64,000 nt of DNA from Phyllostachys edulis (taxonomy: Eukaryota > Streptophyta > Magnoliopsida > Poales > Poaceae). The stretch covers positions 66,368,195-66,432,194 of the forward strand of contig CM070562.1 in the NCBI GenBank assembly GCA_036346405.1. Direction: 5' to 3'. This document shows, one piece after another, positions 56,201-64,000 of the stretch; position 1 is the stretch's first letter; every line of letters begins with the position of its first letter. Below the pieces are notes generated by a model that had not been told where the DNA came from, did not search any database, and saw only the letters and a program-made list of their open reading frames with translations. Made by a program: the position numbers and the translations under genes.

Positions 56201-56527
56201 TGCTCTATGAAGAGGAGTTCTATGAAGACCTTCCAGCCTAGGGGACGTCCTCCACTCGATAGCCTGTGGGGCTGATCGAATGGACCCATGCGAGCTTTGT
56301 GTTTCCGCTGCTTTGTATTTTCTCTTTTGCTGTAAGCCCAGTGAGGCACCCTTGTAACAATTTTGACCATAAGGTCTTTTGCTTATGTCAATATTAATTT
56401 TCTGCTTCATCTTTAGCTGGTTGTGTGGTTGTGATTCCATCTCTATTGTGTCTGCGAGCTAGCCATGGATCTTGGGACTAGCTCGGCGCACAGAGGGTCT
56501 CAGCTGGTGCTACCCGGGGTGCCGACA
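53268..56527 (+). mobile_element. Solo LTR of a Ty3/gypsy element (C), inside LTR A
   Basis: Starts TGTAACATCCCAATTTTC and ends GGGGTGCCGACA; 3260 bases. The perfect 5 bp duplication ACAGT lies at 53263-53267 and 56528-56532. A TATA box (CCTATAAAAGG) is near 54745. U3 holds a 30-base minisatellite. It resembles LTR B in opposite orientation, so both belong to one family. Confidence 0.94.
53915..54225. repeat. 30 bp minisatellite in LTR C
   Basis: About ten units of GACCTCCCTTGGTTTTGATC plus TGACCGTCAG, spacing 30 bases, with small variants (CCCTTGTTTCAA, CATCCCCTTATTTCAA). Because 30 is a multiple of three it creates a long open frame (GTSLGFDLTVR repeats) that I do not regard as a gene. Shorter GACCTCC and AAGACCACC words continue to about 54510. 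Confidence 0.93.
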
Positions 56528-57691
56528 ACAGTGTTGCTGGGAAAGGAATGAACACTAATGGGCTAGCCCACTTAATTTGTTAGGCCCAAAGGCCATTTTG
56601 GCCTGCCACTGCGTGGCCCAGCTCGTTTCTGAGTGAGCTGGAGCTCGCTCCTATGGTGGCCCGAGCAAAGAATTGGTTGACGGCGGCGATTTTGCCGGCG
56701 ACAAGGGTCGATGGCGAGGAAGGGTGGTGCGGGGAGGTTCCCTGAGGTAAGGGCAACCCATTTTGGGGATTTGGACGGGTGGAGGAGGTTCGGCGAGGGG
56801 CGCGCGGCGGTGGAGGCGCACAGCCAAAGCAGAGGCATGGTGCGGCAGTGCTCCAGCCACGCTCTAGCCAGAGTGACTGATGATTGAGCATCAGTGGGGT
56901 GAGAGGAGCTTGGGAAAGGTGATGGTGTGGATTGGGTGGACTAAGGCAGGCTATCCACATGCACTAGTAATGGCACGGTGGCGGGGGTTTGGTGCCGGCG
57001 AGATTCCGGCAGTGATTGGGGTGGGGAAGTTGGGGGAAATGCTGGTGGTGGTCAGGCGTTTCTAGTGGCACAGTCGGAGGGGCAGGGGAAGGAAGGAGAT
57101 AGCGGATTTTACCTTCGGCTTACCCGGACAAAATGTGTTGGCGGTGGGGAAGACTTGAAATTCGTCGGTGATGGTGACGAAAGGGCAAAGGGGGAGGTGG
57201 TGTGGTTGGGGTGGAGATGAAGGCGAGCTAGGGGTGCGCTTTTATAGCTTGTAGAGGCGGTGGGAGCAGGGAGGCAGTGGCTCGGGTTTTGGTGCATGGC
57301 GTGGATGGCTGAGCGCAATTGGCGCCGGAGGAGGGGGAAAAGCAAGCGCGAGGTGGCTAGGTGACAAAGGCGGAGTGACGTGGGCAGTACGAGGACGTGC
57401 TGACAGAGGTGGAGACGAATGCGGCGTGGCACGATGACACATCGAGGAAGAAGGAGACAAGGGAGAAAGCACACGGCTGGAGGGAAAACGCCTTCAGGCT
57501 AGGAAAGCGCAAAGCCGAAAGGAGAAAGCGGAATTGAGCTGGGAATTTCCGAATTGGGAAAGAAAACCAAAATCAAGCCAAAATATTCAAAAAAATTTGA
57601 AAAACCAAAATTTCAGGCTGTTCCAATCTACCCCCTTAAAAAGAATCTCATCCTCGAGATTCACTCAAAGCCAGTGCACAGATTGGGAAAA

Positions 57692-59158
57692 TCACGCTGC
57701 ATTTTCGATTCCTTTTTCCATGTTGTTTCTCCTATTGCATGATTCTATCAAAGAAACTGAAAAGGTGGCTCCTGGATTAATTAAAGCCAATACTGATCTT
57801 GCACGAAGTAAAAACATACTGATAATTATGGCTTCTGCAGCTTCATTGGTAGTGACATAATTGATTTTGCCTTGAATTGGTCCTGTTGTTGGTCTTTCTT
57901 CTCCTGAAATTTGTCTTGGTCTCTTTAGTCGTTCTCTGGATTGTAGCATACCTCCTTTGTTGGCTTATATTATTGGCAGCGTCTTGTTGGTCTGTGGTTG
58001 ATTCCTTGCTTGAGCTTTGGCTGCTTCTGATGACATATTTTTTGTTGGGCATTATGACTTGAAATGATCTGATTGTCCACAGTGGCTGCTTCTTTGGGCA
58101 CTTATTGGCGTAGTGCCCCACTTCATTACAATAAAAGCAAGTGACTCCTGCGGGGGAGGTCGTAGGAGCCTTCTTCGGAAACTAGCCTCTAGGACCACTC
58201 TTGTCGCGGAGACCTGAGCTGACTGGGTGCTGAGTTGGCGCTGGGGCCTTGGACGAAGAGGTCTGGGACGTCTGGAAGGTCCTACGCTGGGACGTCTGTG
58301 GACGCTGAGACGTCTGCGACTGAGAGGTCTGGGGCTTTGGAAAACCCTTGAGGTTGAACTTCTGGGCTGCCTTCTTTCTCTTGCGGTTCTCCATCTCTAT
58401 GTGCTTGCCCTCTTGACGGATAGCCTTGCTCACCAGCTACTGGAAATCTGAGTAGTCTTGGGCAATGAGGAGGACTGTGAGGTCATCATTGAGTCCTTCC
58501 AAGAAACGCTCTTGATTGGCTTTATCAGTTGCCACGTCTTCTGGAGCATAACGGGCTAACTGGTTGAACTTGTGCAAATAGTCATTAACTGAGCGGCTGC
58601 CTTGGCGCAAGGTACAAAATTCTTTCTTCTTTAGGGACATCATGCCCGGTGGAATGTGTGCACGGCAAAAACCCTGCACGAACTCGTCTCAGGTGATAGT
58701 CTGAGCATTAGTGTGGGACTGGGTGAAGTTATCCCACCACTCCGACGCTGGTCCGTTCAGTCGGTGAGAGGCAAACAAGACCCTCTCACGATCAGTGCAC
58801 TGGATCATGTCCAGTTTCCTACCCACTGCCCTAAGCCAGTCATCAGCCTCCATTGGCTCAATGCTGCTGGAGAAAGTTGGTGGACGCAACCTCATAAACT
58901 CTGAAATGTTGGCCCTTGGAGGAGGTGGAGCAAAAGCTTGAGGTTGAGCTGCTGCTGCTGCTGCTGCTGCTACTTACAAGGTCTGGGTGTTGTTGATTGA
59001 TTGAGCAAGCAAGTTGATCAACTGAGCTTGGTTGGCCATCATCTGGTTCCAGTCGGGTCCTTCAGCTGGAGGAGGTGGTGGCGAGAGATTTGGGTTCTCT
59101 TGCACTTTTCTCCGTTCGGGTTGTTGGTGCTACCACTGCCATTGCGAGTAGTCACCAT
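57692..59158 (-). pseudogene. gag: Gypsy gag and start of protease, element B
   Basis: Begins at an ATG (59156-59158) with MVTTRNGSGSTNNPNGEK, followed by a frameshift. The retrotransposon gag domain is well kept (LDMIQCTDRERVLFASHRLN, SEWWDNFTQS, KKKEFCTLRQGSRSVNDYLH, ANQERFLEGLNDDLTVLLIA). TAG stops lie at about 58437 and 58182. A zinc knuckle then reads CFYCNEVGHYANKCPKK near 58.12 kb. After another frameshift a degraded protease start appears (INYVTTNEAAEA, LALINPGATFSVS), in which the catalytic D-S-G is N-P-G. The sequence then joins the tail of element A. The copy is inactive. Confidence 0.88.
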
Positions 59159-59619
59159 CTTCTCGGCCTCCACAGACTGAGGAAAGAGGAGGAGAAACTA
59201 AGGGGGACAGGACGAACAACCCACCCAAGCAAAACAACCAACACAAAAAGCTTTCCAAAAACTTTACTAACTATACAACGTTCTACTCGACGCTAGAGGT
59301 CTTCGGGAGGTCTTGCGCGACGACGCTCCTTGACAACTTCAAGTCTTGAGGTCTTGAACTTGCAAGGACCACCCGGAGGTCTTCAACACCAGAGAGCTAC
59401 TCAAGAGACCACCTATAGAAATTTCAAGGGAAAGGGGATCCATTTGACATTGTAAAACGATGCGGAGGGAGTAAGGTAAGGAAGAATAACAAGAAGGAGG
59501 TAAGGATAGATAGATGACCAAGATGAGGAGAGAACAATTTATTTTTCTTGTTATATAAAATAAATTTTGAAATTTCAACTAACGGCCATACTACTGGGCT
59601 ACGACCTACAGTCGAGATG

Positions 59620-59631
59620 GCTCTGATACCA
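59620..59631 (-). other. Primer binding site of element B
   Basis: TGGTATCAGAGC on the minus strand, four bases after the LTR B end, complementary to the 3' end of initiator tRNA-Met as in many plant LTR elements. Confidence 0.85.
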
Positions 59632-59634
59632 CTT

Positions 59635-62490
59635 TGCAACGACCAAACCACTCCAGGAGAGTCACGACCACTCCCGATGCGGTCGGACCTTGTCACGACC
59701 ACTCCCGATGCGGTCGGACTTGGGAGGTCCCGAAAAGGTCTCCCAGGACCACCGGGTGGTCCTGGAGGCCGGATCCGGGAGGTCCCGAACACCACTGTGC
59801 AAGCCGAGCTAGTCCCAAGGATCAACGGCTAGCCTACATAGTAAACAAATGTGGTAACATCCATCAATACAACTATATTATTAAACAACAGAGTTGATTA
59901 CAAAAGGGGGCATACATCCAACAAGTAAAATTACAGCGGAAGCAAAAGGCAGCAAGGTACACCACACGATTCGCCACAGGCAATCGTCTGGAGATCGCAG
60001 CCTAGATGAACTGGTCAGAAGGCTCCTCAAAGACGTCCCCTCTGCTCAAGATGAATCAAGCAAGAGTGAGCACCACAACTGTGCTCGCAAGTCACACCCG
60101 TCAAGTAACAGAATGCAATGCATATAGGAATATCTCAAAGGAAGGCTTATAGAGTTGATTTGCATAAAGCCATGGTTCTTTCCAAATACTTGCACTAAGT
60201 TCCAAAGCAGTTATACAATAACTAAAATTTATTTTTCAAATCTCAGTTTTGTAGTTGGATAACATTCATCAATAAGTGGTGAAGGATACCCTCCTACCAC
60301 AAGACTCCCTACCCGAAACCCATTGGATAGACATCCAAAACCATTTCAAAGAGGTCTTTTGAAAAGAAAACCAAAATCTAACTTGGAGTGCCTTTGCTAA
60401 CATGTCCATGACCGTGGACACGGCTATTCGAATAGTTTTACACTATGCAGAGGTGTACAGCTTTACCCACATGACACGACCTCTCTAGTTTGTTTAGCAT
60501 CCGTCGATACCACCGCTCACTACCGTAGGTAAGCGGTCTAGAGCCCGTGACAAGGCCTTTGTCGCCATTTCACATGATCTCCTCGCCGAGGTTTCGCCCC
60601 TTTGGATAAAGACCACAGGTTCTAGCCCTCTTGCGCCAGGTAGGAATGAATAAAAGTAGGTCGTAAAGACACCCACACAACCGGATGGAATGACCACGGT
60701 GGAACGTTGCAAATTAGTCAACCAGGTCCTGTCCACTCAGAACATGTGGTTGCACGAAGAGGCATAGCAAGATGCGGCTCGAAGACCGGTCCTTAACTGA
60801 CTTGGGCGACTGTCCACAAAACCCTGGGTCTCAACCCTACCTGAGTTGATCCCGTGCATGAACATGCACCCTTCCAAACAACCAATTCGCCCAAGTCCAA
60901 ACCAAATTTTTCTTTTTGCTTTGCTTTTCAAAACATTTGCAAATTTCCACGACAACCCAATGTCATGGTTAAAACATTTTGACAACATTGGTCTTTTGGC
61001 AATAAAAATTCCCCAAATCAAGATTTTGGGTCTAAACTTGACTAAGCCCAGAGTTTTGCAACATACTAGTTCATACTAATATACCAACTAGCTCAATACT
61101 ATGGCAACAAGGGTGGTCGAAGCAATAATCAAATTTGGAAGTACAAAGGAATTAGGAATAACTATAAAGTTGAAACATGGATTTAAATTACTTTAAATTC
61201 ACATAAGCATGCAGTAAAAATTTGAAACAGAACTTAAATAAGTTGAGATACTGGGATCAATATGATCAAGGGTATAACTTGCCTTGATTGAAAGCTTGTG
61301 GATCTTCTTCTTCAAAGTACTCGGGCTCTCCGGAGTCGTAGAAATCTACACGTGAGAACGAAGCAATTCACATAAAGACCAAATAAACTCCAAAACAAAC
61401 CAAACTAAAACCATCTGCAAGATCGAGAGAAGGTCCAACTGAGAGAGAGATCAAGGGAGGTCCTGAGGAGGTCCCGAGAAGGGTACGACTACTCTACGCG
61501 GTCGTACGAAGAACACAAGAAGGATGCGACTATGCAGCGTAGTCGTAAGGATACAAGAGGAAATACGACTACGCAACATAGTCGTAGGGACAAGGGAATA
61601 GAACAGGGCACGTGGAAACTCACCAAGGCCGAGAGAGACTGAGGGAGGAGGGAGAGACGGTGAACGGTGGCAATGATCGAAGACAGCGCGGGCTCCACGG
61701 ACTTCCTTGGCAAAACTTGAAGCACGGAGGAACTGGGCGAGAGCAAGAGAATTGGGTGCGAAAAAGGTGACGAGAGAGGGCTGCTCAGGTTTAAATAGCC
61801 AGGGAAGATGGGGAGAGTCACCGAGAGACTCGGAGGTGCACACGAACAAGGGTAGGTGTGCGACAGGACAAATCTGACAGCCAAAGAAAGTGAAGGAGAG
61901 ACGGCAGTATCTGAAGCGTGACATTTAATGCGACACAACAAAGATTTAATGCAAGAGGATTATTGCGTCGTGATGGACGCAATGAGAGGAAGAAGAAGGT
62001 GAGCAGGACTGACAGGTGGGGCTTGGTCAAAGCTTGGAAGGGTGGTCCAACCAAAGGGGAGGTCGTGACCAAAGGGGTGGTCGCGACCGAAGAGGTGGTC
62101 GTGACCCAACTCCGGGACCACCCGGAGATCTCTAGGACCACCCAGAGGTCGCCAGGACCACCCAGGAGGTCTTAGACTGGCTGAGAGGGAGGTCCAGACG
62201 AGAGGGAGGTCTGAACTAATGGAGAGGTCCAAGCGAAAGGGGAGGTCAAAAGAAGAAAGAGCTGGGCCAGGGAGAACATGGAGCGGACAGAGAAAAGGGA
62301 TCAACACCAGGGAACTCCAACAAACTCAAAACAAACCAACTTTCGAATTAGTTGAAGTTTGATTTAGTCATTTTAAACACTTTTAACTTCCAAAATCTCA
62401 AGTTAAGCTTTAGAACTCTCATTAAAACCAAATGGTTCCCTTTATTTTGAAAAAAAAACCCTAAAAAGGCCAGAAAATCGGGACGTTGCA
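59635..62490 (-). repeat. 5' LTR of Ty3/gypsy element B
   Basis: On the minus strand it starts TGCAACGTCCCGATTTTC and ends GGTTTGGTCGTTGCA, with TGCAACG/CGTTGCA termini; 2856 bases. It resembles LTR C in start, GACCTCC-rich U3 and the conserved module at 60401-60472. It interrupts the gag of element A at 62490. No matching 3' LTR of B exists in the window. Confidence 0.88.
60401..60472 (-). repeat. Conserved palindromic LTR module (copy in B)
   Basis: Contains CTATTCGAATAG (60424-60435), GTACACCTCTGCATAGTG-type sequence and GTCCACGGTCATGGACATG. Matching copies are at 55757-55830 (LTR C) and 46885-46963 (LTR D), in the same order and spacing. The rest of the LTRs is much less conserved. Confidence 0.8.
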
Positions 62491-62499
62491 TTATTTACC

Positions 62500-63218
62500 A
62501 TAGCTGGAAGGTCTTTGAAATCAAGGACCGAAATATGAAATTTCAGCGACTTGTAATCCTTCAGAAAATTTCTCCATTTTTTCTCTCTTCAGAGTCAACA
62601 TCATTTGGGGCATATCGTGCCAAGTAGTTGAATTGATGCAGGTACTCTGTCACAGTACTTTCTCTTTGTCAAAGAGAAAGAAACTCTCGACGTTTAGCGG
62701 CAATCAAGCCTGTGGGAACGTGTGCCTTATGGAATGTATCTTTGAATTCTTGCCACAGTATGTCTCTTCCAGGGTGGAGTGTTTGCTGATTCATCCACCG
62801 TGCTACGGCTTGTCCCTGAAGTTGGTGAGAAGTAAAAAGACTCTTTTCTTTGTCAGTACATTGTATAGTGTCTAATTTGTTTTTCCATGTCTCACATCCA
62901 ATCATCAACTGCTAGTGGTTCTGGTGTGACTGTGAATGTTGGTGGTTTTGTTTTCTGAAAATCTGCCCATCTTGATCCTGTAGTGGTTCCTCCATATGTT
63001 GTTCCTGGATAGGGTACTGATGGCACTGGTGGTCTGGTTGCAATATGCTCCAGAAGTCTGGTGTGTTGCTCCATTATTCTGGTCTGGTTTTGTTCTGCTT
63101 GGTATCTGTTTCTTTCCATCATGGCCATTACTTCTGCCATGTTTGGCTGGTGATCTTCTGAGTTGGTCTCACTCTCCAGGTTGTTATTGTCGTGACTTCT
63201 TATTCTTATTCCTGACAT
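62500..63218 (-). pseudogene. gag: Gypsy gag, 5' half, element A
   Basis: Starts MSGIRIRSHDNNNLESETNS, continues NMAEVMAMMERNRYQAEQNQ and the gag core (KLDTIQCTDKEKSLFTSHQL, DILWQEFKDTFHKAHVPTGL, TVTEYLHQFNYLARYAPNDV). Frameshifts occur near 62895 and 62650. It is cut off at 62490 by LTR B. It is paralogous to gag B but clearly diverged, so A and B are different families. Confidence 0.85.
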
Positions 63219-63762
63219 CTTGGGAATGTATTTATGCAGCGGTTTTGACCAAATACAGTGAGATAAGTAAGATCTAGACTTAAGTTAAGTGGAGAAAGAT
63301 TAAGGTAAAAAATTAAGACGAAAAGAAGGAACTGAATTTTGGCAAGGATGATATACAGGTACTGATAGAAAAACAAATTATTAATTAACATAACTCTTTC
63401 AATTATTTATACGAGTTGTACACATACTACTTAGAGTACATAATACAACTTGTGTTACAACCAAAAGATCGTCTATTTAGGGTTTACTCTATTTAACACC
63501 ACTCTAGCGTACTCTGCACACTGCTTCTCCACACTGCAACTTCTGTCAAAATGTTGAAATTAGTTAAGAAGGAGATCATTCTTTTGTAAAACAAACCAAG
63601 CTTTTTGAAAATCTAAGTTAGATAAGATAGCATTGGGGAGGGGAAAAGACAGCAATAATACTTATATTTTTGTTTTCAGAAATTCTTTTATAAGTTTTCA
63701 AGTTAAGATTTTAGAAGGTCTTCATTTCTTATTTCCTATAACCAACCTACGGTCAAGCTAAA

Positions 63763-63773
63763 CTTTGATACCA
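63763..63773 (-). other. Primer binding site of element A
   Basis: TGGTATCAAAG on the minus strand, two bases from the 5' LTR remnant. One base differs from the common TGGTATCAGAG. Confidence 0.75.
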
Positions 63774-63775
63774 CT

Positions 63776-63874
63776 TGTGACAGGCCCAAAATTTGGGACC
63801 GTTAAACTCTTCACAACTGCACATCTTGGACAGTTGTGAAGAGTTTAACGGTTCCAAATCTTGAGGCTGTCATA
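63776..63874. repeat. Hairpin formed by the 5' LTR end of element A
   Basis: Arms 63776-63819 and 63831-63874 are inverted copies of 44 bases (39 identical; the inner ~22 perfect, CCGTTAAACTCTTCACAACTG and its complement), with an 11-base loop. Both outer ends are LTR termini (TGTGACAG and CTGTCATA). In the 3' LTR the corresponding region is not palindromic. The rest of this LTR is missing; the last 126 bases of the window are not recognised. Confidence 0.85.
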
Positions 63875-64000
63875 GGCGTGGTGGCCAGAGGCGAGTATCG
63901 GCGGCGATGGCAGGGTCACGGGATGGGACGATGGGTAGAGTCGAGTACAGAGCACGAGCTTTGCTAGCTGGAGAGAAGAAGCGATAAGGAAGGGGATAAA

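Larger units (their letters stand above)
51385..57625 (-). repeat. 3' LTR of element A, interrupted by solo LTR C
   Basis: On the minus strand it starts TGGAACAGCCTGAAATTTTG and ends TTTTGGGGCTGTCACA; start and end are imperfect inverted repeats of each other. Removing C (53268-56527) and one duplication leaves about 2976 bases. A TATA box (TATAAAAG) lies on the minus strand at about 57238-57246. The segment near 51.72 kb contains the GAGTAC...GTACTC stem also found in LTRs B, C and D. Confidence 0.85.
51385..63874 (-). mobile_element. Ty3/gypsy element A, nested and rearranged
   Basis: The 3' LTR (51385-57625, with solo LTR C inside) and a 5' LTR remnant (63776-63874) share the terminal sequence TGTGACAGSCCCAAAATTTG. 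A primer binding site TGGTATCAAAG (minus, 63763-63773) abuts the 5' remnant. The 5' half of a gag follows (63218 to about 62500). Element B is inserted at 62490. On the other side, A resumes near 57700 with the end of the polyprotein region (minus: GAATCTCGAGGATGAGATTC), a polypurine tract (AAGGGGGTAGAT) and the 3' LTR. All of A's pol and B's 3' half are missing, so one deletion probably spans both. Confidence 0.8.

Overview
The window looks like plant nuclear DNA, most probably from a grass. It has degenerate plant-type telomere words (TTTAGG/TTTAGGG) at the left edge, a plant-type NIMA-related kinase gene with GT-AG introns, a fragment of the plant Polycomb gene FIE, and dense nested Ty3/gypsy, Ty1/copia, hAT, Mutator-like and CACTA-like elements. 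I see no bacterial, organellar, rRNA or tRNA content. The species cannot be fixed from the sequence alone.

Layout. 1-600: degenerate telomere-like words, then an irregular ~60 bp tandem repeat running into a TATA box and a short orphan coding unit (671-1398). 4.3-7.6 kb: the only host gene that reads intact, a 13-exon NEK kinase on the minus strand (542 codons by my splice model). 9.6-14.0 kb: a decayed copia element with a GATAT duplication, itself hit by a 5'-truncated LINE-like tail. 15.8-17.7 kb: a gag-only copia-type element. 19.9-23.7 kb: a hAT element with a ZMYM1/DUF4371-like transposase broken by one in-frame TGA. 25.3-26.6 kb: a Pack-MULE carrying part of an amino acid transporter. 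27.2-33.6 kb: a non-autonomous LTR element (long gag, no pol) whose left LTR holds a MULE-type MITE. 35.9-36.5 kb: a hAT-type MITE made of CGAATA words. 36.8-38.9 kb: CACTA-type subterminal repeats around an F-box-like pseudogene. 43.0-48.2 kb: the 3' half of a FIE gene, cut at its 5' side by a hAT-like terminus and with a 3.4 kb solo LTR in one intron. 48.7-50.2 kb: a 1.5 kb non-autonomous element with 169 bp LTRs. 51.4-63.9 kb: a nest of Ty3/gypsy elements (A, with B inside it, and solo LTR C inside A's 3' LTR).

How it fits together. Apart from the NEK gene, nearly all coding signal comes from mobile elements or from host gene fragments that are captured, truncated or mutated. Eight insertions can be delimited to the base by matching target-site duplications (some with one mismatch). 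The large gypsy LTRs share a short palindromic module, and a host block of unknown nature is repeated at about 18.8-19.4, 23.8-27.0 and 50.2-50.8 kb. I found no clearly new multi-gene system. The most unusual items are the Pack-MULE, the FIE fragment, the long-gag element without pol, the conserved LTR module and a hairpin that replaces a gypsy 5' LTR at the right edge.
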